A stretch of 42,130 nucleotides of DNA from an uncultured Collinsella sp. (lineage in GTDB: Bacteria; Actinomycetota; Coriobacteriia; Coriobacteriales; Coriobacteriaceae), in the NCBI GenBank assembly GCA_937989875.1, contig CALKBO010000059.1, positions 1 to 42,130 on the forward strand, in the 5' to 3' direction. Numbering within the stretch: position 1 is the stretch's first letter; each line of letters begins with the position of its first letter. Below, piece by piece: positions 32,280-40,568 of this stretch. The notes beneath the pieces were generated by a model, which saw only the letters and a list, made by a program, of their open reading frames with translations, did no database searches and was not told the DNA's origin. The translations under genes were made by a program, and so were the position numbers.

Positions 32280-32494
32280 GGTCAAAAAACATCAAATATG
32301 AGTACTGTTACCGATTTGGTAGCAGCAATTTTGGACTAATAAGGCCAGATAGCAAGTCGAAATGGCGATGAAAGCACGATTTTGATCCAACTGTTAGTCC
32401 TTATAATGGACATATGTTGCGTAACTTAAGCAAATATTGTCTTTTTATATGTTGCAAACAAAGTAGCAGTACTCATTTTTGCCATTTTTTGACC
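32280..32494. mobile_element. AT-rich MITE-like element with 28-bp imperfect terminal inverted repeats
   Basis: The left terminus (32280-32307) and right terminus (32467-32494) pair over 28 bp with four mismatches, sharing GGTCAAAAAA and ATGAGTACTG. The 215-bp interior is markedly AT-rich for this genome and encodes nothing. It contains a sub-terminal hairpin CTGTTACC/GGTAGCAG and two ATATGTTGC repeats. No target-site duplication is obvious. Confidence 0.65.
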
Positions 32495-32519
32495 ACGGCC
32501 TTTGTGACAGACGTGCTGG

Positions 32520-32606
32520 CGGGTTCGAATTCCATGCGCTGGGCCTGAAAAAAGAAAGGCCTCCATCGCTGGAGGCCTAACAATTCAGTGGTGGGCGATA
32601 AGGGAT
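32520..32606 (-). repeat. tRNA 3'-end/terminator module, degenerate copy
   Basis: This 87-base unit aligns along its length with 32705-32792. Reading the minus strand, it keeps only the last bases of a tRNA (ATCCCTTATCGCCC plus ACCA), the CACTGA spacer, a GGCCTCCA/TGGAGGCC terminator and a T-arm-like CGGGTTCGAAT on the opposite strand. The rest of the tRNA is missing. Confidence 0.75.
32546..32577 (-). terminator. Terminator of the degenerate tRNA module
   Basis: On the minus strand GGCCTCCA-GCGA-TGGAGGCC (32577-32558) is followed by TTTCTTTTTT. Confidence 0.8.
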
Positions 32607-32704
32607 GTCGCGTGCGGCTTCGCCGCCCGCTCTCGCTTCGGGCCTACGGCCCTCGCGTGCTGCGCTGGAAAACGCTTGCGCGTTTTCTCAGCTCCGCACC
32701 CTGT
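32607..32704. other. Palindrome-rich spacer between the two tRNA modules
   Basis: About 98 bases are packed with short palindromes: GCGGCTTCGCCGC, GGGCCTACGGCCC and AAAACGCTTGCGCGTTTT. No gene is seen. Confidence 0.5.
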
Positions 32705-32792
32705 CGGGTTCGAATCCCTCTGCGATGGGCCCAAAAAAAGAAAGGCTCCCATTGCTGGGAGCCTATCAAATCAGTGGTGGGCGATGAGGGAT
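32705..32792 (-). repeat. tRNA 3'-end/terminator module, intact copy
   Basis: This is the second copy of the direct repeat. It contains the T-arm-like CGGGTTCGAATCCC (plus strand), the tRNA-Val terminator and the 3' end of the functional tRNA-Val. Confidence 0.75.
32733..32763 (-). terminator. Terminator of tRNA-Val
   Basis: On the minus strand GGCTCCCA-GCAA-TGGGAGCC (32763-32744) is followed by TTTCTTTTTTT, 12 bases beyond the CCA end. Confidence 0.9.
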
Positions 32793-32850
32793 TCGAACCC
32801 CCAGCCTTGTGCGTGTAAAGCACCTGCGCTAACCGTTGCGCCAATCGCCC
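32775..32850 (-). tRNA. tRNA-Val (anticodon TAC)
   Basis: On the minus strand the acceptor arm GGGCGAT/ATCGCCC is perfect, the D arm is GCGC/GCGC, and the anticodon loop TTTACAC gives TAC. The T arm is GGGGG-TTCGAAT-CCCTC, and the discriminator A and CCA are encoded. The bottom pair of the anticodon stem is G-A, a mild irregularity. A T-rich terminator follows. Confidence 0.94.
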
Positions 32851-32860
32851 GTACGGAGAG

Positions 32861-32869
32861 AGTATAGCA
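32861..32869 (-). promoter_or_regulatory. Extended -10 promoter of tRNA-Val
   Basis: On the minus strand TGCTATACT lies 11 bases before the mature 5' end. The -35 is not clear. Confidence 0.5.
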
Positions 32870-32980
32870 AAACAATCGCCTCATTCACCTCATATCCATT
32901 AAAGGTAACTCGCGCGTGTCACAGCGGAGCTGATTCAGTTGAGATTGCCTGAACATTCCGCCCCTCTTTACGCCCTCGGG

Positions 32981-32986
32981 TATACT
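32981..32986 (+). promoter_or_regulatory. -10 box for asnB
   Basis: TATACT lies 52 bases before the asnB start. There is no good -35. Confidence 0.35.
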
Positions 32987-33037
32987 CAAAAGCTACTGAT
33001 TCGATTTGATGCCCAGCAACAGCAGAGGGGATAGTAT

Positions 33038-34918
33038 ATGTGCGGTTTTGTCGGTTTTGTCGGTGGGACGGATAACCAATCCGAGGTGCTCACCAAGATG
33101 ATGGACCGCATCGTCCATCGCGGTCCCGACATGGGCGGTCAGTTTATCGACGGCCGCGTTGCCCTGGGCTTCCGCCGCCTGTCGATCCTCGACCTGACCG
33201 AGGCTGGCGCCCAACCCATGGCCAACGAGGACGGTAGCGTCGTCATTGTCTTCAACGGCGAGATCTACAACTTCCAAGAACTCCGTTCCGAGCTCGAGGC
33301 CAAGGGCTACAAGTTCCACTGCGGCGCCGACACCGAGAGCCTCCTGCACGGCTACGAGGAGTGGGGCGAGGCCGTACTCGATCGCTTGCGCGGTATGTAC
33401 GCCTTCGTCATCTGGGACAAAAAGAAGAACAAGCTTTTTGGCGCCCGCGACATCTTTGGCATCAAGCCGCTTTACTACTATCCCATGGCCGATGCGGGCG
33501 ACGGCGCTCCGGGCGTGCTCTTTGGTTCCGAGATCAAGAGCTTCTTGGACTACCCGCACTTCCACAAGGCGGTCAACAAAAAGGCCCTGCGTCCGTACAT
33601 GACGCTGCAGTATTCGGCAACCGAGGAGACCTTCTTCGAGGGTGTCTACAAGCTGCCGCCGGCGCACTACTTTACCGTCGATATCCCGACCGGCAAGATG
33701 AACATCGAGCGCTACTGGGATTGCGATTACTCTGCCGTCGAGAAGCCGTTCGAAGAGTATGTCGATGAGCTGGACGAGGTCGTGCACGAGAGCGTCGAGG
33801 CCCATCGTATCGCCGACGTCAAGGTCGCGTCGTTCCTCTCCGGTGGCGTCGACTCCAGCTACATCGCCGCTTGCCTCATGCCCGACAAGACCTTCTCGGT
33901 GGGCTTTGACTACAAGAACTTTAACGAGACCAACTACGCCAAGGAGCTTTCCGATAAGCTCGGCGTCGAGAACGTCCGCAAGATGATTACCGCCGACGAG
34001 TTCTTCGGTGCGCTCGAGGACATCCAGTATCACATGGACGAGCCGCAGTCCAACCTGTCTTCCGTGCCGCTGTGGTTCTTGGCCGAGATGGCCCGCAAGG
34101 ACGTCACCGTCGTGCTTTCGGGCGAAGGCGCCGACGAGCTCTTTGGCGGCTACGCCTACTACGAGGACACGGTCCCGGTGCGCAAGTACAAAAAGATGGT
34201 GCCGCTGCCCATCCGTCGCGCGCTCGGTAACCTGGCGCTGCATATGCCGTACTTCAAGGGACATAACTTCCTGGTCAAGGGTGCCGAGATCCCCGAGAAG
34301 TCGTTCCTGGGACAGGCTCTGGTATGGCCGGAGCGCGAGGTCGACGGCGTGCTCAAGCCCGAGTACAACACCGGCGATGGCGCCTTCGAGCTTGCCGCTC
34401 CCATCTATGCGCGCGTGAAGGGTCAGCCCGAGCTGGTCAAGAAGCAGTACTTGGACATGAACATGTGGCTCCCGGGCGACATTCTGCTCAAGGCCGACAA
34501 GATGTGCATGGCGCACTCGCTGGAGCTGCGCGTGCCCTTCCTGGACCGCAAAGTCATGGAGTTCGCCGAGCACATTCCCGACCGCTACCGCATCAACGAG
34601 AACGGCAACAAACAGGTACTCCGCCACGCTGCCAACAAGTCGCTGCCCGATGAGTGGGCCACCCGTCCCAAGGTGGGCTTCCCGGTGCCGATTGTCTACT
34701 GGCTGCGCGAGCAAAAGTGGTACGACTATGTCAAGGAGTACTTCACCGCGCCGTGGGCAAGTGAGTTCTTCAATACCGACGAGCTCATGCACCTGCTCGA
34801 TCTGCACTTTGCGGGCAAGGGCGATTTCCAGCGCAAGATCTATACGCCGCTCGTGTTCCTAGTGTGGTACAAGCGCTTCTTTATCGACGAGGGCCAGCCT
34901 TCTGTTCAGGCTGCCTAG
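33038..34918 (+). CDS. asnB: Asparagine synthase (glutamine-hydrolysing)
   Basis: AsnB transfers ammonia from glutamine to an adenylated aspartate. The 626-residue product begins MCGFVGFVGG, so the catalytic N-terminal Cys of the class II amidotransferase is present, with RGPDMGG and FNGEIYN. The synthetase half has the PP-loop SGGVDSS near residue 267 and LSGEGADELFGGY near 363. The length is normal for the bacterial 600-650-residue AsnB group. GAGGGG lies before the ATG. It is a single gene with its own -10 and terminator. Confidence 0.95.
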   Translation: MCGFVGFVGGTDNQSEVLTKMMDRIVHRGPDMGGQFIDGRVALGFRRLSILDLTEAGAQPMANEDGSVVIVFNGEIYNFQELRSELEAKGYKFHCGADTESLLHGYEEWGEAVLDRLRGMYAFVIWDKKKNKLFGARDIFGIKPLYYYPMADAGDGAPGVLFGSEIKSFLDYPHFHKAVNKKALRPYMTLQYSATEETFFEGVYKLPPAHYFTVDIPTGKMNIERYWDCDYSAVEKPFEEYVDELDEVVHESVEAHRIADVKVASFLSGGVDSSYIAACLMPDKTFSVGFDYKNFNETNYAKELSDKLGVENVRKMITADEFFGALEDIQYHMDEPQSNLSSVPLWFLAEMARKDVTVVLSGEGADELFGGYAYYEDTVPVRKYKKMVPLPIRRALGNLALHMPYFKGHNFLVKGAEIPEKSFLGQALVWPEREVDGVLKPEYNTGDGAFELAAPIYARVKGQPELVKKQYLDMNMWLPGDILLKADKMCMAHSLELRVPFLDRKVMEFAEHIPDRYRINENGNKQVLRHAANKSLPDEWATRPKVGFPVPIVYWLREQKWYDYVKEYFTAPWASEFFNTDELMHLLDLHFAGKGDFQRKIYTPLVFLVWYKRFFIDEGQPSVQAA

Positions 34919-34943
34919 CCTCGGCTTACGAACGCCTGCGCGT

Positions 34944-34969
34944 AACGGCTCCTCCGGGAGCCGTTTTTG
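34944..34969 (+). terminator. Terminator of asnB
   Basis: AACGGCTCC (34944-34952) and GGAGCCGTT (34957-34965) pair perfectly around TCCG, and the 3' arm runs into TTTTT. Confidence 0.88.
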
Positions 34970-35030
34970 CGCGAGCACGTTTCAGTTACTATGAAAACCG
35001 TCCCTGCCAAATGGCTGAGAAAGGTGAAAG

Positions 35031-36593
35031 ATGCACCATTCGGATTCCGCGACCGTGACCACGGTCGATACGCTTGCCAAGCTTCTCGATGTGTGCGGCG
35101 AGCTGCGCGCATCAGAGCAGGTTGACGAGCGTGCCGTGACCGGCTGCTCGTTTGATTCGCGCGCGGTCTCGGCAGGTGACGTGTTCTTCTGCAAAGGTGC
35201 TGCCTTTAAGCCCGCGTTTTTGAGCATGGCGCTCGATGCGGGCGCCGTCGCATTTGTGTGCGAGGAGTCACTGGTCGAGTCTCTGGAGCCGCTGGCGCAG
35301 GAGAGCGGTGCTGCGATGCTGGTTGTTGATAGCGTTCGCACGGCCATGGCCCTGTTGCCGCCGGAGGTCTACGACCGTCCCGACCACGACGTCAAGATCG
35401 TGGGTATCACCGGTACCAAGGGAAAGACCACGGCCGCTTTTATGCTCCAGTCGATTATCAAAGCGGCGGGCGAGTCCTGCGGCATGATCGGCTCGGTGAG
35501 TACCGACGATGGCATCGAGTGCTACGAGAGCACCAATACTACGCCCGAGGCCCCCGAGGTCTGGCGCCATATCGCCAACTGCCGCACGTCCGGTCGCCAG
35601 TCCATGGTCATGGAGGTTTCGAGCCAGGCGCTCAAGTACCAACGCGTCGAGAATCTGCCGTTTGACGTGGCGTGCTTCCTCAACATCGGCCGCGACCACA
35701 TCTCGCCGATCGAACACCCCACGTTTGAGGATTATTTTGAGAGCAAACTCAGGATCTTTGACCAGGCAAAGACCGCCGTGGTGAATCTAGGCACCGAAGA
35801 GGTTGACCGTGTGCTAGAGGCAGCGTCGACGGCCGAGCGCTTGGTGACCGTTGGCGTCGAGCATCCCGAGGCAAGCCTGTGGGCGAGCGATGTCCGCATG
35901 CTCGGCTTTAACATCGAGTTCAACTTGCACGGCATGAGCGCCGACGAGTCCGAGGCGGGGGAGAAGGTCCTGCTGGGTATCGCGGGCGACTTTAACGTGG
36001 AGAACGCGCTGGTCGCTATCGCCGCTGCGCGTGAGATCGGCATCGGCATCGAGGCTATCAAGAAGGGCCTCTCCAGACTGCGTGTGCCGGGCCGCATGGA
36101 GGTCGTGGAGTCGAAGGACGGCCGCGTGATCTGTGTCGTTGACTACGCGCACAACCAGCTCTCGTTCCGCTCGCTTTTCTCGTCGGTCAAGCGCGCGTTT
36201 CCCGCCAGCCCGGTCATTGCGCTGTTTGGCGCTGCCGGCGGAAAGGCGCAGGAGCGCCGCGAACAGCTTCCGCGCGAGGCCGCACCGTATTCCGACCTGA
36301 TGATTTTTGCCAACGAGGACCCGGCTCACGAGGACCCGATGAAGGTCTGCCGTGAGCTTGCCGAGCATGTTCCCGACGATACGCCGAACAGAATCATCCT
36401 CGATCGCGAGGCCGCTGTGCACGCGGCGTTCAAGGCAGCGCGCGAGGAGTACGTCAACCCCGATGCCCCCACCATCGTCTTGCTGCTGGCAAAGGGTGAC
36501 GAGGAGCTCATGCACGTGGGCGACGAGTTCGTGCCCATCGAGAGCGACCTTTCGCTGGCCAATCGTTTGATCGATGTTACCAAGTTTGACTAA
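35031..36593 (+). CDS. MurE-type UDP-N-acetylmuramyl-tripeptide synthetase
   Basis: The 520-residue Mur ligase adds the third residue to UDP-MurNAc-Ala-Glu in the cytoplasm. It shows the substrate-domain motif SFDSRAVSAGDVFF, the ATP loop ITGTKGKTT near residue 128, NTTPEAPEV, MEVSSQAL, RDHI, and VVDYAHN. Where diaminopimelate-specific MurE has D-N-P-R, this protein reads N-E-D-P-A-H-E-D-P (near residue 428), closer to the D-N-P-A type of lysine enzymes. The third residue is therefore probably not meso-DAP. GAGAAAGGTG precedes the ATG. No other dcw genes are next to it. Confidence 0.9.
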   Translation: MHHSDSATVTTVDTLAKLLDVCGELRASEQVDERAVTGCSFDSRAVSAGDVFFCKGAAFKPAFLSMALDAGAVAFVCEESLVESLEPLAQESGAAMLVVDSVRTAMALLPPEVYDRPDHDVKIVGITGTKGKTTAAFMLQSIIKAAGESCGMIGSVSTDDGIECYESTNTTPEAPEVWRHIANCRTSGRQSMVMEVSSQALKYQRVENLPFDVACFLNIGRDHISPIEHPTFEDYFESKLRIFDQAKTAVVNLGTEEVDRVLEAASTAERLVTVGVEHPEASLWASDVRMLGFNIEFNLHGMSADESEAGEKVLLGIAGDFNVENALVAIAAAREIGIGIEAIKKGLSRLRVPGRMEVVESKDGRVICVVDYAHNQLSFRSLFSSVKRAFPASPVIALFGAAGGKAQERREQLPREAAPYSDLMIFANEDPAHEDPMKVCRELAEHVPDDTPNRIILDREAAVHAAFKAAREEYVNPDAPTIVLLLAKGDEELMHVGDEFVPIESDLSLANRLIDVTKFD

Positions 36594-36705
36594 TGAACTG
36601 CGATGAAGACGGCGTCCTGAGCGCGCTGCCGTTGCAAGCGCGTTTCCCCTCAAGCGAGGCGCGTCGCCTAAGACCAGAAGCCCCTTCTACGTAAACGGAG
36701 TGATC

Positions 36706-37617
36706 ATGTCCCACAACACCCTGCCGACCGTCGCTGACCTTTCGGGCGAGATGCGCGCGCGCCTCGCCAAGGTCAAGTATGTCTTTACCGATCTGGATGC
36801 CACGATGCTCGCACCCGGCTCGTGTGTGTTGCGCGACAACGACGGCAACCCCTCGACCAAGCTCGTCGAGGCTGTCGTGGCGCTCGCCCGTGCCGGTATT
36901 CAGGTGGTTCCCACCTCGGGCCGCAACCGCACTATGATCCACGAGGACGCCCGCGTGCTCGGCCTCAACTCCTATATAGGCGAAATGGGCGGCCTGGTCA
37001 TGTACGACCTCAAAGCCAACGATTGGGAATATCTGACCGGCGACATGCCCTACGATCCTGCCTGCGGTCTCACACCGCATCAGGTGATTGAGCAGACCGG
37101 CGTGTGCGAGAAGATCCTCGCCCGCTGGCCGCACAAGATCGAGTACCACAACGACATGTCGACCGGCTATAAGTACCGCGAGGTGACTGTCGGCATGCGC
37201 GGCGATGTGCCCGATGATGAGGTCCAGGCCATCCTGGACGAGGCTGACTGCGGCCTCATCTGGGCCTGCAACGGCCATCTGACGCACCTGTCCAAACCGA
37301 CGACACTCGAGCTCGATCGCGTCGAGGACGGTCGCGCTTTTAACATCAATCCCGCGGGCCTCAACAAGGGCGTTGCCATTGCACGTTTCTGCGAGCACCT
37401 GGGTATCGAGCGCGAGGAGACGCTGGCGCTCGGCGATTCCGAGTCCGACTTCTTCATGGCCGACCACGTGGGCACGTTCTGCCTGGTCGAGAATGGCCTG
37501 ACCAGCGCCGGCGCACCCGAGTTCCTGGATGCCTGCAACAACGCCTACGTCACGCGCGGCAAGATTGTCGACGGCTGGGTCGCAACGGCGGAGCTGCTCG
37601 TCGCAGCGCGTTCGTAG
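36706..37617 (+). CDS. HAD family hydrolase (Cof-like)
   Basis: The 303-residue phosphatase-fold protein has motif I FTDLDATML (Asp 29 nucleophile, Asp 31 acid/base), motif II PTSGRN near residue 71, and motif III Lys in INPAGLNKGVAI. Motif IV is LALGDSESDFFMA. It is a type IIB (Cof) HAD by layout. The substrate is unknown, probably a sugar phosphate or similar small phosphate. The start at 36706 follows ACGGAG. It lies between the murE-type gene and murI and could be cotranscribed with both; no terminators are seen. Confidence 0.85.
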   Translation: MSHNTLPTVADLSGEMRARLAKVKYVFTDLDATMLAPGSCVLRDNDGNPSTKLVEAVVALARAGIQVVPTSGRNRTMIHEDARVLGLNSYIGEMGGLVMYDLKANDWEYLTGDMPYDPACGLTPHQVIEQTGVCEKILARWPHKIEYHNDMSTGYKYREVTVGMRGDVPDDEVQAILDEADCGLIWACNGHLTHLSKPTTLELDRVEDGRAFNINPAGLNKGVAIARFCEHLGIEREETLALGDSESDFFMADHVGTFCLVENGLTSAGAPEFLDACNNAYVTRGKIVDGWVATAELLVAARS

Positions 37618-37670
37618 CGCAGCCCTATCGTTCTGAGCCATATCTTTTCGAGAGAGAATCTGGTGAGGCA

Positions 37671-38555
37671 ATGTCCGATATCGAGAATCTGGCTGGCGAC
37701 ACGCGTCCGATTGGCGTGTTCGACTCGGGTCTGGGCGGTCTGACGGTTGCGCGCGCCATCGCCACGGCGCTTCCGCATGAGTCCGTCTACTACTTTGGCG
37801 ACACCAAGCGTTGTCCCTACGGTACGCGTACCGAGGACGAAGTGCGCTCGTTTGCGTTGCAGGCGGGTCGTTGGCTCTCGAAGCACGACGTCAAGATTAT
37901 GGTCATCGCCTGCAACACGGCGACCGCCGCAGCCTTGCGTCTGGCCCAGCAGGTGCTCGACGTTCCCGTGATCGGTGTGATCGCGCCGGGTGCCCGTGCG
38001 GCAATCAACAGCACCCGCTCGCGTCGTGTGGGCGTGCTCGCCACCAACCTCACCATTCGCTCGGGCGCCTACACGCGCGCCATCCAAGACCTGGATGCCG
38101 GCGTCGATGTATATGGCTGTCCTGCCTCGAGCTTTGTCGAGGTGGTCGAGCACGAGCTCGCCTCGGGTGCACATCTGCAGGAACAGTGGCTTGAGAACGA
38201 GGACATCTTCGATACGCCGGCCGTTCGCGCACTGGTCGGAGCCACGGTTGAGCCGCTGCGCGATCACGGTATCGATACCGTGGTGCTCGGCTGCACGCAC
38301 TTCCCGCTGCTCGTGGGGCCTATCCGCCATGCACTGGGACCCGGCGTGCGCGTGGTGAGTTCCGCCGAGGAGACCACGCGCGAGCTGACCGATATCCTCA
38401 CGCGCCGCGAGCAGCTGGCGGGCGACTCCGCCGAGCCGCAGCATCGTTTTGCCACGACGGCTGATAACATTGCCGAGTTTGCGGTGGCGGGCAGCTTTAT
38501 CTTTGGTCAGCCGCTCAAGAGCATCGAACACATTGATATCGACGAGCTCAAATAG
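37671..38555 (+). CDS. murI: Glutamate racemase
   Basis: MurI makes D-glutamate for peptidoglycan. The 294-residue product has PIGVFDSGLGGLTVARAI, YFGDTKRCPYG, the first catalytic Cys 81 in ACNTATA, and the second Cys 208 in LGCTHFPLL. The length is slightly above the usual 265-285. GGTGAGGC precedes the ATG. Two genes downstream of the MurE-type ligase, it supports a small envelope-precursor group. Confidence 0.96.
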   Translation: MSDIENLAGDTRPIGVFDSGLGGLTVARAIATALPHESVYYFGDTKRCPYGTRTEDEVRSFALQAGRWLSKHDVKIMVIACNTATAAALRLAQQVLDVPVIGVIAPGARAAINSTRSRRVGVLATNLTIRSGAYTRAIQDLDAGVDVYGCPASSFVEVVEHELASGAHLQEQWLENEDIFDTPAVRALVGATVEPLRDHGIDTVVLGCTHFPLLVGPIRHALGPGVRVVSSAEETTRELTDILTRREQLAGDSAEPQHRFATTADNIAEFAVAGSFIFGQPLKSIEHIDIDELK

Positions 38556-38609
38556 ATGTAAGGCAGCCACCAAAGCCTTCGCCACATCTTTTGCCGAAAG
38601 GATATTTTT

Positions 38610-39335
38610 ATGGAGTATATGCAGGTCAACCGCGCCAACGGTCGCGCTGCCGACGAGCTGCGCCCGGTCAAGCTCACCCGTGGTGTCATGAAGCATGCCC
38701 ACGGCTCGTGCCTGGCCGAGTTCGGTGACACGCGCGTGCTGTGCGCCGCCACCATCGAGGAGGGCGTGCCGGGCTGGCGCAAGGGCGCCAAGGCAGGTTG
38801 GGTGACCGCGGAGTATGCCATGCTGCCGGCGTCGACCGGCAAGCGCTGTAAGCGCGAGCACGCTAACCGCAAGGGCCGCTCCATGGAGATTGAGCGCCTC
38901 ATTGGCCGTAGCCTGCGTACCGTCGTCAACATGAAGGCGCTCGGCGAGTACACCGTCACCGTCGACTGCGACGTGATCCAGGCCGATGGCGGTACGCGTA
39001 CGGCGAGCATTACCGGCGCCTGGGTGGCGCTGCATGATGCCCTCGCCATGTGGGTCGAGGCCGGCAAGATCGAGCGCATCCCGCTCGCCGGTCAAGTTGC
39101 TGCGATCTCCATGGGCGTTGTCGACGGCAACACCCTGCTCGACCTCGATTATTCCGAGGACAGCCATGCCGAGGTCGACATGAACCTCGTCGCTAGCGAC
39201 ACCGGCGAGATGATCGAGCTCCAGGGCACCGGCGAGCAGGCGCCCTTCGACCGCAAACGCCTCAACGCCCTGCTCGACCTGGGCGACAAGGGCATCGCCG
39301 AGCTCATCGAGCTCCAGCGCCAAGCCCTCGCCTAG
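38610..39335 (+). CDS. rph: Ribonuclease PH
   Basis: RNase PH trims tRNA 3' ends phosphorolytically. The 241-residue product has NGRAADELRPVKLTRG, HAHGSCLAEFGDTRVLCAAT, EYAMLPAST, and the phosphate-binding RTASITGAW. AAAGGAT lies eight bases before the ATG. A 52-bp repeat begins on the base after the stop codon. The order murI-rph-rdgB is a widespread arrangement. Confidence 0.96.
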   Translation: MEYMQVNRANGRAADELRPVKLTRGVMKHAHGSCLAEFGDTRVLCAATIEEGVPGWRKGAKAGWVTAEYAMLPASTGKRCKREHANRKGRSMEIERLIGRSLRTVVNMKALGEYTVTVDCDVIQADGGTRTASITGAWVALHDALAMWVEAGKIERIPLAGQVAAISMGVVDGNTLLDLDYSEDSHAEVDMNLVASDTGEMIELQGTGEQAPFDRKRLNALLDLGDKGIAELIELQRQALA

Positions 39336-39387
39336 CCTGCCAAAAAGGGACAGGTTTATTTTGGTAGGTTTTATCTGCGGAAAAGTT
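39336..39387 (+). repeat. 52-bp stem-loop repeat, copy 3
   Basis: CCTGCCAAAA (39336-39345) pairs with TTTTGGTAGG (39359-39368) around AGGGACAGGTTTA, followed by TTTTATCTGCGG. It begins directly after the rph stop and, with TTTTAT behind the stem, may end rph transcription. Confidence 0.9.
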
Positions 39388-39476
39388 GAGCTGTAAGGTT
39401 TCTGCCGCCAATGAGGGTGAGGGTTCGAGGCCAATTTCCCTTGGGCGGCTTTGCTATAAGGACAAGGAGGCCAGTC

Positions 39477-40118
39477 ATGGCACTTGAGAAGATCGACATC
39501 GACACCCTCGACCCGGCGGCGACCATCGTCGTGGCAACCGGCAATGCTCATAAGCTCACCGAGATCGAGGCCATTTTGGGCAAGGTCATGCCCGAGGTGC
39601 GCTTTGTGGCGCTCGGCCAGCTGGGCGATTTTGAGGATCCCGAGGAAAACGGCACGACGTTTTTGGAGAACGCCATCATCAAGGCCCAGGCCGCGGTCGA
39701 AGAGACGGGTCTTATGGCCATCGCCGACGATTCCGGCCTGGTCGTCGACGCGCTGGACGGCGAGCCCGGCGTGTATAGCGCGCGCTATGCGGGCGTGCAC
39801 GGCGACGATGCCGCCAACAATGCCAAGCTGCTCGTGAACTTGGAAGGCGTTGCCGACGAGGACCGCACCGCGCGCTTTATGAGCGTCGTTGCGCTCATCG
39901 ACCAAGAAGGCCTGGTCACCTACGGCGAGGGTGCTTGCGAGGGCGTCATCGCACACGAGGGACGCGGCGACCATGGTTTTGGCTACGACCCGCTGTTCCT
40001 GCCGGTCGACACGCCGGGCAAGACCATGGCCGAGCTGACGGCTGACGAGAAGAACGCTATCAGCCATCGCTTCCACGCGCTCGAGCATTTGTCCGCCAAA
40101 CTGACGGGGGAGGAGTAG
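39477..40118 (+). CDS. rdgB: XTP/dITP diphosphatase (RdgB/HAM1 family)
   Basis: The enzyme removes non-canonical purine triphosphates (XTP, dITP) to their monophosphates. The 213-residue product has VVATGNAHKLTEIEAIL, the N-G-T-T-F-x-E-N-A segment, the catalytic IADDSGLVVDAL, and PGVYSARYAG. GHGFGYDPLF appears as DHGFGYDPLF. The start at 39477 has ACAAGGAGG; an upstream in-frame ATG at 39411 lies just behind the repeat and lacks a ribosome site. dtd follows after three bases. Confidence 0.95.
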   Translation: MALEKIDIDTLDPAATIVVATGNAHKLTEIEAILGKVMPEVRFVALGQLGDFEDPEENGTTFLENAIIKAQAAVEETGLMAIADDSGLVVDALDGEPGVYSARYAGVHGDDAANNAKLLVNLEGVADEDRTARFMSVVALIDQEGLVTYGEGACEGVIAHEGRGDHGFGYDPLFLPVDTPGKTMAELTADEKNAISHRFHALEHLSAKLTGEE

Positions 40119-40121
40119 GCC

Positions 40122-40568
40122 ATGCGTGCAGTGGTGCAGCGCGTGCTCAACGCCGGCGTGACGGTCGACGGCGAGTGCGTGGGTCGCATTGGGCGTGGCT
40201 ACCTGGTGCTGCTGGGCGTGGGCCACGACGACACGCGTGCCGAGGCCGACAAGCTGTGGGGTAAGCTCCGAGGCCTGCGCATTAACGAGGACGAGAACGG
40301 CAAGACCAACCTAGCGCTTGCCGATGTCGACGGCGAGGTGCTCGTGGTGTCGCAGTTCACGCTGTTTGCCGACTGTCGCCACGGCCGCCGTCCGTCGTTT
40401 ACGGATGCCGGCGCCCCCGATGTGGCCAACGAGCTCTACGAATACTTCCTGACGCTCGTTCGCCAAGATGTTGAACACGTAGCGCACGGCATCTTTGGCG
40501 CCGACATGAAAGTCGACCTCGTCAACGACGGTCCCTTCACCATCGTCCTCGATACCGACAACCTGTAA
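40122..40568 (+). CDS. dtd: D-aminoacyl-tRNA deacylase
   Basis: Dtd hydrolyses D-aminoacyl-tRNA, protecting translation. The 148-residue product has MRAVVQRVLNAGVTVDG, VSQFTLFADCRHGRRPSF (catalytic SQ-T region) and the cross-subunit NDGPFTIVLDT near the C-terminus. The ribosome site GGGGGAGGAG lies in the end of rdgB, so translation is coupled. The stop codon overlaps the first hairpin of the inverted repeat pair at 40567. Confidence 0.95.
   Translation: MRAVVQRVLNAGVTVDGECVGRIGRGYLVLLGVGHDDTRAEADKLWGKLRGLRINEDENGKTNLALADVDGEVLVVSQFTLFADCRHGRRPSFTDAGAPDVANELYEYFLTLVRQDVEHVAHGIFGADMKVDLVNDGPFTIVLDTDNL

Noticed and set aside
32607..32704. Palindrome-rich spacer as a CRISPR array or tmRNA
   Set aside because: Its palindromes differ from each other and there are no regular repeats with spacers; it also lacks a tmRNA-like acceptor pair and peptide tag.
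37545..40226. Minus-strand open frame of almost 2.7 kb opposite murI, rph and rdgB
   Set aside because: Shadow of GC-rich plus-strand codons; it runs through three well-identified genes and a repeat, and its composition is not protein-like.
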